From positions 1 to 64,000 of the forward strand of contig NZ_JNZS01000010.1 in the NCBI RefSeq assembly GCF_000718515.1: a DNA stretch of 64,000 bases, written 5' to 3'. The notes under the pieces were generated by a model that was not told where the DNA came from, did not search any database, and saw only the letters and a program-made list of their open reading frames with translations. This DNA is from Micromonospora parva (GTDB lineage: Bacteria; Actinomycetota; Actinomycetes; Mycobacteriales; Micromonosporaceae). A program made the position numbers and the translations under genes. This document shows positions 16,889-25,509 of this stretch, in pieces (within the stretch, counting starts at the first letter, position 1; each line of letters begins with the position of its first letter).

Positions 16889-18442
16889 TCAGCTCACCAT
16901 GGTGTTGCTCGCCCAGACGGGTTTCGCGTCGCTGTCGCGGTACAGGACGAGGTTGCCGTCCTCCTGGAGCCAGAGACTGGCGGGGCCGTGACCGCCGGTC
17001 TGGGTCGACCAGGCGATCGTGCCGTTGGCGCGGTACAGGGCGAGGTTCCCGTCGGGGCCGTTGACCAGCCGCACGCCGTCGCGGGTGTTGCTGGCCCAGA
17101 GCGCGGTGGCGGAGCTGCGCTGGTAGAGCACCAGGTTGCCGTCGTCCTGCAACCAGAACTCGAAACGGCCGTCGAGGGAGCGCAGCTTGGCCCACCGGCG
17201 CAGGGTCTGCCCGGTACGCAGGTTGGCCGGCGCGGTGTCCGAAAGTTGAACCGACAAATCGGTGAAGATCGGCTCTTTCGGGGTGAAATCTCTCGTCACC
17301 ACCCCGAAGTTGCACTCCGGATTGGTCGGATCGGTGCAGGCGTCCCGGTACGAGTAGAGGAACAGCGGCCCAGTGTAGCTGAGTGAGCGCCACATGGACA
17401 CGCCCTGGACCAGGTGATCCCGCAGGGTCTCCCGACCCAGGCCGGTCGCCCCGGACGTGGGGTAGCCGAACTCGGTGCCCCAGATCTTCTTCGCCCCGTC
17501 GCCGTGGTTGACCATGACCGAGCGCAGGTAGGCCAGTTCACCGCAGGGCGGATTCTCCCCGGGCGGGCCGAAGAGGTTCCACCAGCGGTTGACGCACTCC
17601 GGCGCGGCCGGGCCCAGACCGGAGTTCCAGGCCGGATAAGGGTGCAGCGCCACCGCGTCGAAGTACGGGCCGTACCCGTTGCGATAGGCCCAGTCCAACC
17701 AGAGCGCCGCCTCGTTCACGTTGCCGGTGCTGGTGACCGGAGTGCCGCCCCCCGAGCCGCCGGCGAGGACCACGCAGTCCGCGCACTCGGCGTGGATCAG
17801 GGGGTGGGCGAGCCGGACCAGTTGCCAGTAGCGGGTCTTCCGGTCGGTGGCGTAGTTGCCGAAACCTTCATAGCTGCCGGACCGCCCGTTGTTCGGCTCG
17901 TTCCAGACCTCGTACGCGTGCACCCGGCCGGCGAAGTGCCGCACTGTGGCGCCGACGATAGTGGTCCAGTCGGCGTCGTCGGTGGGGAACCACTTGTCGG
18001 TACTGTTGCCGCCGTTGGCCCAGGGCGGCGCGTAGGCGAGCACCATCAGCACCCGGATGCCCCGGGCGCGGGCGGCATCCACCACCGGGTCGAGTCGGTC
18101 CCAGCGCAACGCGCAGGTGCGGCACTGCTGCACGTACCACCAGTCGAGGTCGATGCGGATCATCGGGGAGCGGCCGGGAACGTAGGCGACCAGGTCGTCC
18201 AGCCGGCGGGTCAGATCGGTGTCGAGCAGACCGCTGCCCTCGGCGAAGCCGACGTCGAACGGGCCGTAGGTGCTGGCGGCCGGCACGGTGGCCGGCAGCC
18301 GCCCGACGGTCGCCGCCGGTGTGACCAGGCCGGCCGGTGTGACCAGGCCCGCCAGCAGGAGCAGGGCGAGCACTGTGCTCGACAGCCAGCGGACCGGCCG
18401 GCGAGGCCCGCCCGTCGACGCGGCAGGTGACGTGGTCGGCAT
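16889..18442 (-). CDS. Secreted cellulase-fold glycoside hydrolase with B-type lectin domain
   Basis: The 517-residue protein has a signal sequence (about 16-45) and a (beta/alpha)8 glycosidase domain (about 60-400), with acid/base Glu182 in YEVWNEPNN and likely nucleophile Glu324 in WGTEFGYPT. A C-terminal bulb-type mannose-binding lectin domain (about 410-517) has two exact QxDxNxVxY sites (LQDDGNLVLY, LQEDGNLVLY) and one degenerate site. It looks like a clan GH-A enzyme (GH5 or GH39-like) acting on plant or fungal glycans outside the cell. ATG 18442 with GGGGAT upstream is the start; the open frame further upstream has no family character. It follows the GerMN lipoprotein gene by 125 bp. 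Confidence 0.83.
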   Translation of the reverse strand: MPTTSPAASTGGPRRPVRWLSSTVLALLLLAGLVTPAGLVTPAATVGRLPATVPAASTYGPFDVGFAEGSGLLDTDLTRRLDDLVAYVPGRSPMIRIDLDWWYVQQCRTCALRWDRLDPVVDAARARGIRVLMVLAYAPPWANGGNSTDKWFPTDDADWTTIVGATVRHFAGRVHAYEVWNEPNNGRSGSYEGFGNYATDRKTRYWQLVRLAHPLIHAECADCVVLAGGSGGGTPVTSTGNVNEAALWLDWAYRNGYGPYFDAVALHPYPAWNSGLGPAAPECVNRWWNLFGPPGENPPCGELAYLRSVMVNHGDGAKKIWGTEFGYPTSGATGLGRETLRDHLVQGVSMWRSLSYTGPLFLYSYRDACTDPTNPECNFGVVTRDFTPKEPIFTDLSVQLSDTAPANLRTGQTLRRWAKLRSLDGRFEFWLQDDGNLVLYQRSSATALWASNTRDGVRLVNGPDGNLALYRANGTIAWSTQTGGHGPASLWLQEDGNLVLYRDSDAKPVWASNTMVS

Positions 18443-18567
18443 GCGGGATCCCCGTTTCGCGGCGCCGGTGACAGGTCTGTGCCAGGTGGACGACCCGCCG
18501 GCAAGTATCGCCCACCTGATCACAATCGACCGACCCGGAAAGCCGCTGAGCCGCGGCTCTCGGATGG

Positions 18568-19473
18568 TCAGTCGCCGCCAGCGAGGACCACCGGCACGGC
18601 CATCGTGTTGATCCGTGCGCCGTCCACCGCGGACACCTCGTACACCTCGACAGTGCCCTGCTGTTCGCGGACCGCGCGCCAGCCGACCACCACCCGGTAG
18701 CCACCCCGGCAGCCGCTGCCGCAACTGGCGGTGCCGAAGCCGGTGGCCACCTCCCGGCCGGCGGCGTCCAGCACCCGGACGCTCACCGTGGCCTCGAACA
18801 CGACGGCGGTGCCGGTGACGACGAGCGGCGCGGAGACGCGCTCGCCGGGGACCGGGCCGGTGACCACTATCGGCGGCAGCAGATCCGCGTAGTCCGCCCG
18901 ATCGACCGCAGCCGCGCCGTCGAGGCGGACCTGCCGCACGGTGGGGAACTGGGTCAACGTCCACACCACCTGGGCCTCACACAGTCGTCGCGTGGCCGGG
19001 TCGCCGACGGACGGCACCCGCAGTGTCGCGACGCCGTCGGCGATGCGGGTGACCTCGACGCCGGCCGGAAGCAGCGTGGTCATCCCGGTGGCGGCCTCGG
19101 CCGGGCTCGGCCCGGCGGCCAGTTCGGCCAGCGCCAGCCGGGACGTCGCGACAGTGGCCGGCCGGGTGCGCCGGGTCGGCACCAACAGCCCGGCGCGGAC
19201 GTACCACAGCTCGATGGTCACCGGGTCGGGCCGGCGCGTGCCGGAGGACGCCGCCGCCGACGGACGCGGTGGGCGGTCGGTTGGTGGTCGTGGTGGCGTC
19301 GGCTGCGCGGCCACGGTCGGGACGGGTGCCGGGCGGCTGCCGGGTGCGGCGCTCGTCGGCGGCGCGGTGGGCGCCGGGCCCAGGTCACCGGAGCGGGACG
19401 TGCCGCAGCCGCTGAGCAGGAGCGCCGCGATGAGCACCGGTACGCCCAGCCGGACCGTGCCGCGGCGGCTCAT
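18568..19473 (-). CDS. GerMN/Gmad2-domain lipoprotein (LpqB-like partner of the two-component system)
   Basis: The 301-residue protein has a lipobox (LLLSGC, Cys at about 23), a Pro/Ala-rich linker, a GerMN-type domain (about 85-195: VTIELWYVRAGLLVPTRR to TLTQFPTVRQVRLDG) and a C-terminal Gmad2 immunoglobulin-like domain (about 205-300: PPIVVTGPVPGERVSAPLVV). It should sit on the outer face of the membrane. Its start overlaps the stop of the kinase gene by four bases (ATGA), so the two are translationally coupled. In mycobacteria and relatives, LpqB, a GerMN lipoprotein, modulates the MtrB kinase; this gene has the same place in its operon. Confidence 0.83.
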   Translation of the reverse strand: MSRRGTVRLGVPVLIAALLLSGCGTSRSGDLGPAPTAPPTSAAPGSRPAPVPTVAAQPTPPRPPTDRPPRPSAAASSGTRRPDPVTIELWYVRAGLLVPTRRTRPATVATSRLALAELAAGPSPAEAATGMTTLLPAGVEVTRIADGVATLRVPSVGDPATRRLCEAQVVWTLTQFPTVRQVRLDGAAAVDRADYADLLPPIVVTGPVPGERVSAPLVVTGTAVVFEATVSVRVLDAAGREVATGFGTASCGSGCRGGYRVVVGWRAVREQQGTVEVYEVSAVDGARINTMAVPVVLAGGD

Positions 19474-20939
19474 CCCACACCGCCCACCGGGTCAGCGGCA
19501 CGCCCGCTCGGGCCCGGGTCGGCGCGCTGGTCCTGGCGCGGCACGTCACCCTGCGGGCCGGCGGGGCCGTCAGCGGGCAACTCCAGCCGGAACCGGGTGC
19601 CCTCGCCCGGTTCGCTGTGCACGCCCAGCGCGCCGCCGAGCAGATCGGTGTGCTCCCGCGCGATGGCCAGCCCGAGCCCACTGCCCGGCGCCGAGCGGGA
19701 CGCGTCCACCTGGTGGAACCTGTCGAACACCCGGGGCAGATGCTCGGCCGGGATGCCGGGCCCCTGGTCGGTGACCTCGAAGACGACCAGCGGGCCCGCA
19801 CCCGCCACGGTGGCCGTGATCTCGCCACCGCCGTGTTCGACAGCGTTGGCGACCAGGTTGGCCAGCACGCGCTCCAGCCGGCGCGGGTCGGTGCGCAACA
19901 CCAACGGGTCACCGGTGACCCGCACCCGCGCCGACCAGCCGCGTGCCGAGACGATGCCGTGCAGCAGCGCCACCGCGTCGACCGGCCGCACCGTCAATCG
20001 CTCCCGCCCGGCGTCCAACCGGGAGATCTCCATCAGATCGTCGACCAGCCGGCGCAACCGGACCACGTCGCCGATCAACAGCCGGGCGGACGGCTGGGCG
20101 TCCTCAGGCAACTGGTCGAGGTGCTCGCGCAGCAGCGACGCCGCGGCCACCAACGCGGTCACCGGGGTACGCAGCTCGTGCGCGACGTCGGCGGTGAACC
20201 GCCGCTCGCGGGCCTGCGCGGCCGACAACGCCGCGATCTTCGCCTCCAGCGCCTCGGCCATCTCGTTGAACGTCGCCGCCCACACGCTGAACTCGTCGCG
20301 CCCGCGTACCGGCAGGCGGGTGGCGAGCAGGCCCTCGGTGAGCGCTCGGGCGGCCCGGCTGGCCCGACCCACCGGCTCCAACGTGCGGCGGGCCAGCGCG
20401 TGACCCACCGCCGCGGCGAGCAGCACCACGAGCGCCCAGCCGGCCAGCAGCGCGGTGCGCAGCTGACCCAGGTCGGCGGCGACGCCGTCCTCGACGGTGA
20501 GGACGTACAGCTCGGCGGTCGAGCCGGGAATGCGCCCGCCGATGATCAGCAGCCGGGGACGCTCCGCCCGCGCGGAGCGTTGGTAGCCGAGCCGCCCGTC
20601 CGCGACGACGGCCCGCAACCGGGTGCCCAGCACCGGGGCGTACGCGGGGTGCGAGGCGCGGGCCGGGCCGTCGACGAGCACGACGTGCCGACCGCTGGCC
20701 TCGAAGCTGGTCAGCAGTTCGGTACTGCGCTGCTCGGTCAGCGGCAGGAACTGCCCAGCGAGCACGAGTTGGTAGCGGGCGTCGGCGGCTGCCTCATGCA
20801 GCGACGCGTCCAACCAGGACTGCCGCAGCAGCAGCCCGGTCCCGCCGGCGAGCAGCCCGGCCGAGACGCCGGCGACCAGGACGAACGCGATCGTCAGCCG
20901 GCGCCGCAGGCGGCCGGGGAGCACCGCGTGTCCGGCCAT
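19470..20939 (-). CDS. Membrane sensor histidine kinase
   Basis: The 489-residue protein has two membrane helices (about 13-33 and 165-185) enclosing an extracellular sensor region of about 130 residues. A HAMP domain (about 190-240), a dimerisation domain with phospho-acceptor His in DVAHELRTPVTAL, and an ATPase domain with N-box NLVANAVEH, G1 DQGPGIP and G2 GSGLGLAIA follow. It phosphorylates the response regulator encoded just upstream (16-bp gap). The C-terminal 35 residues are a disordered extension. The third gene of the operon is a GerMN lipoprotein that may modulate signalling, as LpqB does for MtrB. Confidence 0.92.
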   Translation of the reverse strand: MAGHAVLPGRLRRRLTIAFVLVAGVSAGLLAGGTGLLLRQSWLDASLHEAAADARYQLVLAGQFLPLTEQRSTELLTSFEASGRHVVLVDGPARASHPAYAPVLGTRLRAVVADGRLGYQRSARAERPRLLIIGGRIPGSTAELYVLTVEDGVAADLGQLRTALLAGWALVVLLAAAVGHALARRTLEPVGRASRAARALTEGLLATRLPVRGRDEFSVWAATFNEMAEALEAKIAALSAAQARERRFTADVAHELRTPVTALVAAASLLREHLDQLPEDAQPSARLLIGDVVRLRRLVDDLMEISRLDAGRERLTVRPVDAVALLHGIVSARGWSARVRVTGDPLVLRTDPRRLERVLANLVANAVEHGGGEITATVAGAGPLVVFEVTDQGPGIPAEHLPRVFDRFHQVDASRSAPGSGLGLAIAREHTDLLGGALGVHSEPGEGTRFRLELPADGPAGPQGDVPRQDQRADPGPSGRAADPVGGVG

Positions 20940-20955
20940 CGCCGCCCCCTTCCGG

Positions 20956-21636
20956 TCAGCCCGTCGACAGTTTGTAGCCGGCGCCGCGCACGGTCCGGAT
21001 CAGCCGGGGCTGCGCCGGATCGTCCTCGATCTTGGCGCGTAGTCGCTGCACGGCCACGTCGACCAGTCGGGAGTCGCCGAGGAAGTCGTGGTTCCACACC
21101 AGGTCCAGCAGCAGCTCCCGGGTGAAGACCTGGCCGGGCCGCCGGGCCAGCTCCAGCAGCAGGCGGAACTCGGTGGCGGTCAGCGTCACCTCCCGACCGT
21201 GCTGGCGGACCACGAAGCCGCCCGGGTCGATCTCCAGGCCGCCGACCTCGATGACTGTCGACGCCGCCGGCACGTTCACCCGGCGCAGTACCGAACGGAT
21301 CCGGGCCACCAACTCGGGCAGGTCGAAGGGCTTGCGCAGGTAGTCGTCCGCGCCGCACTCCAGCCCGACCACCACGTCGATCGTGTCGGTGCGCGCGGTC
21401 AGCATCAGGATCGGCACCTGGCTGCCGCGCCGGATCTCCCGGCAGACCTCCAGACCGTCCAGCCCCGGCAGCATGATGTCGAGGACGATGAGGTCGACCG
21501 GGTGCGCGCGGAACGCGGCCAGGGCCTGCCGCCCGTCGACAGCGGTGTCGACCCGGAAGCCGGCGCGGCGCAGACCGAGGGCGGTGACCTCCCGGATCGA
21601 GAAGTCGTCCTCGACGACCAGCACGCGGCCCTCCAT
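20956..21636 (-). CDS. OmpR-family response regulator
   Basis: The 226-residue protein has a receiver domain with the acidic pair EDD (about 9-11), phospho-acceptor Asp in LIVLDIMLPG (about 53), Thr in LMLTART and Lys in YLRKPFDLPE. A winged-helix OmpR-type DNA-binding domain follows (about 125-226, ending IRTVRGAGYKLSTG). ATG 21636 is used; the preceding GTG 21639 is equally possible. It is first in an operon with kinase and GerMN lipoprotein, resembling mtrA-mtrB-lpqB and the cse system of Streptomyces, both involved in envelope homeostasis. That role is inference. Confidence 0.93.
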   Translation of the reverse strand: MEGRVLVVEDDFSIREVTALGLRRAGFRVDTAVDGRQALAAFRAHPVDLIVLDIMLPGLDGLEVCREIRRGSQVPILMLTARTDTIDVVVGLECGADDYLRKPFDLPELVARIRSVLRRVNVPAASTVIEVGGLEIDPGGFVVRQHGREVTLTATEFRLLLELARRPGQVFTRELLLDLVWNHDFLGDSRLVDVAVQRLRAKIEDDPAQPRLIRTVRGAGYKLSTG

Positions 21637-21783
21637 CACCCGAGGGTAGACCCGCTGCGACCGTCCGTAGTCCTGGCGGAACGGTCGGCATCGGTGCCCG
21701 GCTGGCCCCTCACCGGCACCGTCCAACCGCTACGGTCAGGTGCCTTCGGCACCAGTGAATCAGCTCACTCGAAAGGGCACGAC

Positions 21784-22116
21784 GTGCAACGTCATGGCTG
21801 CGTGATCCGACTCCGCCCCGAGCAGCGGGAAAACTACCTGCGGCTACACGCCGAGGTGTGGCCGAGCGTCGAGAAGACGCTGCGCGAGGCGAATTTCCGC
21901 AACTACACCATCTTCCTCCACGACGACCTGTTGTTCGGCTACTACGAGTACGTCGGCGACGACTACGAGGCCGATCAGCGGCTGATCGCCGCGGACCCGC
22001 ACACGCAGGAGTGGTGGAAACTGACCGACCCGTGCCAGGAGTCGATCGCCGAGCCGGGGTCGGGGGACTGGTGGGCTCCGATGCGCGAGGTCTGGCACCT
22101 CGCCGACGAGGCCTAG
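21784..22116 (+). CDS. rhaM: L-rhamnose mutarotase
   Basis: The 110-residue protein matches the small ferredoxin-like L-rhamnose mutarotase family: CVIRLRPEQRENYLRLHAEV with the catalytic-region His, FLHDDLLFGYYEY, and the WW near SGDWWAPMREVWHL. It interconverts alpha and beta anomers of L-rhamnose. Length is normal. GTG 21784 has AAAGGG upstream. No other rhamnose-catabolism gene is visible here, so it acts as an orphan. A small hairpin GGTGCC-TTC-GGCACC (21739-21753) lies in its upstream region. Confidence 0.88.
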   Translation: MQRHGCVIRLRPEQRENYLRLHAEVWPSVEKTLREANFRNYTIFLHDDLLFGYYEYVGDDYEADQRLIAADPHTQEWWKLTDPCQESIAEPGSGDWWAPMREVWHLADEA

Positions 22117-22202
22117 CTCCCTCGGGCGGTTGCGAGGCGAGGCGTCCGGCGACAAAAGGGGCTGCCTCGCCTCACGCCGTCGCCAAGAATTTCTGGGCGT
22201 GT

Positions 22203-22229
22203 TGTCGATTGGGACCGGTTCCGTTCGTA
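22203..22229 (+). promoter_or_regulatory. Candidate ECF42-type promoter TGTCGA-N17-CGTA
   Basis: TGTCGA (22203-22208) and CGTA (22226-22229) with a 17-bp spacer resemble the target motif I recall for ECF42 sigma factors (TGTCGA at -35). It lies upstream of the three-gene unit that ends with an ECF42-like sigma gene, so autoregulation is likely. A 7-bp hairpin (22242-22260) follows in the leader. Confidence 0.55.
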
Positions 22230-22281
22230 GCCCTGGTGAGAGCCCGGCAACGAGCCGGGCACCCAGCCACCGGAGGGCACG

Positions 22282-22695
22282 ATGACCGCCACTGTGAACC
22301 CGACCCGCACCACCACGTCGACCGTCGGCGCGCTGATCCGGACCGGTGTCATCGCCGCCGTCGTCGCGAGCACCGCCACCATGGCCGTCGCCGCCGCCGG
22401 CGACCTGGCCGGCGTCAGCCTCGATCTGAGCGGCACCCCGATCCCGGTGTCGGGGTTCGGTGTGTTGACCGCCGTCTTCTCGCTGATCGGGGTCGCCATC
22501 GCGGCGCTGCTCGCGCGTTTCGCCCGGCGCCCGCGGCACACGTTCGTCCGCACGACGGTGGCGCTGACGGTCCTGTCGCTGGTGCCGGACGTGTTCGCCG
22601 ACGCCGGGGCGGCCACCAAGGCGCTGCTGATGCTCACCCACCTGGTCGCGGCCGCGATCGTGATCCCCGCGATCGCCCGCCGCCTGGCCGCCTGA
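22282..22695 (+). CDS. Four-helix membrane protein (DUF6069-like)
   Basis: The 137-residue protein has four predicted membrane helices (about 16-40, 58-82, 91-108, 112-133) and almost no soluble part, resembling small actinobacterial membrane proteins of the DUF6069 type (family name from memory). Its function is unknown. A GGAGG ribosome site precedes ATG 22282. It is the first gene after the candidate ECF42 promoter and lies 30 bp before the YciI/DGPF gene, so it probably belongs to the same regulon. Confidence 0.75.
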   Translation: MTATVNPTRTTTSTVGALIRTGVIAAVVASTATMAVAAAGDLAGVSLDLSGTPIPVSGFGVLTAVFSLIGVAIAALLARFARRPRHTFVRTTVALTVLSLVPDVFADAGAATKALLMLTHLVAAAIVIPAIARRLAA

Positions 22696-22725
22696 CCTGC
22701 CCGTTCGACCTACTGGAGGATCGTC

Positions 22726-23079
22726 ATGAAGCAGTACCTGCTGTCCGTGCACTTCGTCGAGGGCGCGCCGACGCCGTCCGACGAGGAGGTGCAGACCATG
22801 TTCCGGGAGACCGGCCGGATCAACGACGACATGCAGGCCGCGGGAGCCTGGGTCTTCGGCGGGGGACTCACGTCGCCCGAGAGCGCCACCGTCGTCCGGG
22901 TCGACAACGGCGCCACCACCATGAGCGACGGGCCGTTCGCCGAGACGAAGGAGCACATCGCCGGGTTCTGGGTCATCAGGTGCGCCGACCTGGACCAGGC
23001 GCTGGCCTGGGCGCAGAGGTGCGCGGCGGCCTGCGGCCCGATCGAGGTACGCCCCTTCGACGACCTGTCCCAGGCCTGA
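22726..23079 (+). CDS. YciI/DGPF-family protein
   Basis: The 117-residue protein has the YciI-like ferredoxin fold and the exact DGPF tetrapeptide (MSDGPFAETKEHI, about residues 67-79) that names the DGPF family. These small proteins are encoded next to ECF42 sigma factors in many actinobacteria and are their main known target genes; their biochemical role is unknown. RBS TGGAGG precedes the ATG. The sigma gene follows after 20 bp, making a conserved two-gene partner set. Confidence 0.88.
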   Translation: MKQYLLSVHFVEGAPTPSDEEVQTMFRETGRINDDMQAAGAWVFGGGLTSPESATVVRVDNGATTMSDGPFAETKEHIAGFWVIRCADLDQALAWAQRCAAACGPIEVRPFDDLSQA

Positions 23080-23099
23080 CCAGTAGCCGGCCTCCCGAC

Positions 23100-24404
23100 G
23101 TGGACCAGTCTCCCGACACTGACCTGGCGAGCATCTACCGCGCGGAGTACGGCCGCTGCGTCGCCACCCTTGCCCGCCTCCTCGGCGACATCAACCTCGC
23201 CGAGGAGGCGGTGCAGGACGCGTTCACCACAGCGCTGCAGAAGTGGCAAACCCCGCCGCCGAACCCCGGCGCCTGGATCGTGACCACCGCACGCAACCGG
23301 GCCGTCGACCGGCTTCGCCGGGAGTCGACCCGGGAGGCCCGGCACGCCCAGGCCCTGCTGCTGCACCAACAGGACGAGCCCAGGGAGGTGGGACCGGTGC
23401 AGGACGACCAGCTTCGACTCATGTTCACCTGCTGCCACCCGGCACTCGCTCCGGAGGCGCGGACGGCCCTCACGCTGCGCCTGCTCGGTGGCCTCGACGT
23501 GCCGGAGATCGCCCGGGCCTATCTGATTCAGGAGGCGACGGTCGCTCAGCGGATCGTGCGCGCCAAGAAGAAGATCCGCGACGCCGCCATCCCGTACCGG
23601 GTGCCCGCCGCACATGAGCTGCCGGACCGGTTGCCGCCCGTGCTCACCGTGCTTTATCTGATGTTCAACGAGGGCTACGCGTCCACCGCCGGACCGTTGA
23701 TCAGAACGGACCTGTGCACCGAGGCGATCCGGCTCGCCCGCGAACTCGCCGCGTTGATGCCCGACGAGCCCGAGGTCCTGGGTCTGCTCGCGCTGCTGCT
23801 GCTGACCGAGGCGCGCCGCCCGGCCCGGCTCGACCCGGCCGGCGAACTGGTGCTGCTGGCCGACCAGGACCGGTCGCTGTGGAACGTGGCCCTCATCGCC
23901 GAGGGCCACGACCTGGTCCGTCGATGCCTGCGCCGCAACCAGCCCGGCCCGTACCAGATCCAGGCCGCGATCAGCGCGGTGCACACCGACGGCGCCGCCA
24001 CCGACTGGCAGCAGGTCCTGGCGCTCTACGACCAGCTCCTCGCGCTCGCGCCAACCCCTGTCGTCGCGCTGAACCGTGCGGTCGCCGTGGCCGAGGTGCA
24101 CGGACCGACGGTGGCCCTCGCCGCGTTGGAGGGTGTCGACCTTCCGGGCTTTCACCGGCTGCCCGCCACCCGTGCCGAGTTGCTGGCCCGGCTCGGACGG
24201 GACGACGAGGCCCGAGCCGCCTACGACCAGGCCATGGCTTTGGCCACCAACGAGACCGAGCGGGCCTACCTGCGGACCCGTCGCCGCCAACTGACACGTG
24301 AATGGAGAGCCCGAGGTCCGCGACGCCGGGGTGACCCGGATGAGGAGCCCCCCGGCGACGGTGGTGTCGAACACGCTGGCGGGCTCCCTCGACTGGCCCG
24401 GTGA
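23100..24404 (+). CDS. ECF42-type RNA polymerase sigma factor with TPR-like C-terminal extension
   Basis: The 434-residue protein has sigma region 2 (about 8-75: YRAEYGRCVATLARLLGD to PGAWIVTTARNRAVDRLRR) and region 4 (about 105-170: ARTALTLRLLGGLDVPEIARAY with its helix-turn-helix). It then adds a roughly 230-residue helical extension with FNEGYAS and tetratricopeptide-like helices, the hallmark of ECF42 factors, where the extension is needed for activity. No anti-sigma factor is encoded nearby, as expected for this group. The last 25 residues run into remnants of a decayed reductase gene and are probably not original. GTG 23100 is the start, 20 bp after the DGPF gene. Confidence 0.88.
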   Translation: MDQSPDTDLASIYRAEYGRCVATLARLLGDINLAEEAVQDAFTTALQKWQTPPPNPGAWIVTTARNRAVDRLRRESTREARHAQALLLHQQDEPREVGPVQDDQLRLMFTCCHPALAPEARTALTLRLLGGLDVPEIARAYLIQEATVAQRIVRAKKKIRDAAIPYRVPAAHELPDRLPPVLTVLYLMFNEGYASTAGPLIRTDLCTEAIRLARELAALMPDEPEVLGLLALLLLTEARRPARLDPAGELVLLADQDRSLWNVALIAEGHDLVRRCLRRNQPGPYQIQAAISAVHTDGAATDWQQVLALYDQLLALAPTPVVALNRAVAVAEVHGPTVALAALEGVDLPGFHRLPATRAELLARLGRDDEARAAYDQAMALATNETERAYLRTRRRQLTREWRARGPRRRGDPDEEPPGDGGVEHAGGLPRLAR

Positions 24405-24532
24405 TCACCGGTCAGACCGGAACTGAGCCGATCTTCCAGGGCGCGGCCGATTTCGACCTGGAGCTGATCGGGAGCCGGACCCTCGACGGCCGGTCCCTGG
24501 AACTCAGCTACCGGCCCACCCTGCACGCCTGA
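24331..24532 (+). pseudogene. Remnant of a RibD-C/dihydrofolate-reductase-like gene
   Basis: Two frames carry pieces of one family. The frame through 24331-24426 reads TVVSNTLAGSLDWPGD, like the middle of RibD-C-domain reductases (VVS-TL--PLDW). Another frame to the stop at 24530-24532 reads DFDLELIGSRTLDGRSLELSY, like their C-terminus (DLELVG-RTF--GVV-L-YR). The part between and the whole N-terminus are missing, so this is a decayed gene. It overlaps the end of the sigma gene. Family assignment is from pattern memory. Confidence 0.55.
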
Positions 24533-24548
24533 GCCGCCTACGCGCCGG

Positions 24549-25499
24549 TCAGCTGTCCGCGCTCTGGTGCCGCGGTGCCTCATCGTCCGCGACCCGGATG
24601 ATCGTCTTGCCCGGTGCGCGGCGGTGACGAGCGAACGCCGAGGCCGTCTCGTGCAGCGGTCGCACGGCGCCGACGATGGGTTTGAGCCGTCCGGCCCGCA
24701 GGCGCTGGGCGAGGTCGATCAACCGGGCGCGATCAGGCTCGACGACGAAGAAGACGGCTCTCCCGTCCTTCGGCTGGACGGTGGGCGGCGTGGCGATGGT
24801 GACGACGGTGCCGCCGGGGCGTACGAGTTCGGTCGACCGCCGGAGGATGTCGCCGCCGATGACGTCGAGCACCACGTCCACCTCGCCGACCCGGCGCAGA
24901 TCGTCGGCGTCCAGGTCGAGGAACGTCTGCGCGCCGAGGCTGAGCGCGAGGTCCCGGTCGTCGGCCCGGCCGGTGCCAATCACGTGCGCGCCCACCTCCC
25001 GCGCGAGTTGAACGGCGATCGAGCCGACGCCTCCCGCGGCGCCGTGAATGAGGACGGTCTGACCGGTCGCGAGGTGAGCGTGGTCGAACAGCCCCTGCCA
25101 TGCGGTCAGTCCGGAAATGGGCAGCGCCGCGGCCACGGTGTGGTCGATGTCGGCCGCGAGCGGGGCGAGGTTGCGAGCCTCCACCGCCGTGAATTCGGCC
25201 AGCGACCCGTTGCGCGCCCAGTCGGTCAGTCCGAACACCCGCTGACCCACTGTGAGGCCGGTGGTGCCGTAGCCGAGTTCGACCACGACTCCGGACAACT
25301 CGTGCCCGGGGATGCTGGGTGTCCGGTCGCGGCCGGCACGATCGGACCACGTCGCCGGCCAGTCGAGCTCTCCGGGGGTGAAGCCCGCGGCGTGAACGCG
25401 CACGATGACGTCGTTCTCCGCGGCATGAGGGTGCGGCATGTCGGTCAGCGTGAGCCCGCTGATCCCCGCGTCACGGTCGCGTACGGTGATCGCTCGCAT
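24549..25499 (-). CDS. NADP-dependent zinc-type alcohol dehydrogenase/quinone oxidoreductase
   Basis: The 316-residue protein is a medium-chain dehydrogenase: N-terminal GroES-like domain (about 1-120, IPGHELSGVVVELG), then a Rossmann domain with AAGGVGSIAVQLAREVGAHVIGTG (about 157-180). No structural-zinc Cys cluster is present, so it is of the quinone oxidoreductase type and should reduce alkenals or quinones with NADPH. It lies 10 bp after the HD-domain gene and is surely co-transcribed with it; the GlxA-type regulator is divergent to that pair. Confidence 0.88.
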   Translation of the reverse strand: MRAITVRDRDAGISGLTLTDMPHPHAAENDVIVRVHAAGFTPGELDWPATWSDRAGRDRTPSIPGHELSGVVVELGYGTTGLTVGQRVFGLTDWARNGSLAEFTAVEARNLAPLAADIDHTVAAALPISGLTAWQGLFDHAHLATGQTVLIHGAAGGVGSIAVQLAREVGAHVIGTGRADDRDLALSLGAQTFLDLDADDLRRVGEVDVVLDVIGGDILRRSTELVRPGGTVVTIATPPTVQPKDGRAVFFVVEPDRARLIDLAQRLRAGRLKPIVGAVRPLHETASAFARHRRAPGKTIIRVADDEAPRHQSADS

Positions 25500-25509
25500 C
25501 GGTGTCCAA

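Noticed and set aside
18443..18964. Upstream extension of the glycosidase frame
   Set aside because: It would overlap the GerMN lipoprotein gene in another frame and lacks a signal peptide; ATG 18442 with an RBS and signal sequence fits.
21858..23099. Upstream extension of the ECF42 sigma frame through the rhaM, membrane-protein and DGPF genes
   Set aside because: The extension is out of frame with three recognisable genes; family sequence begins at GTG 23100.
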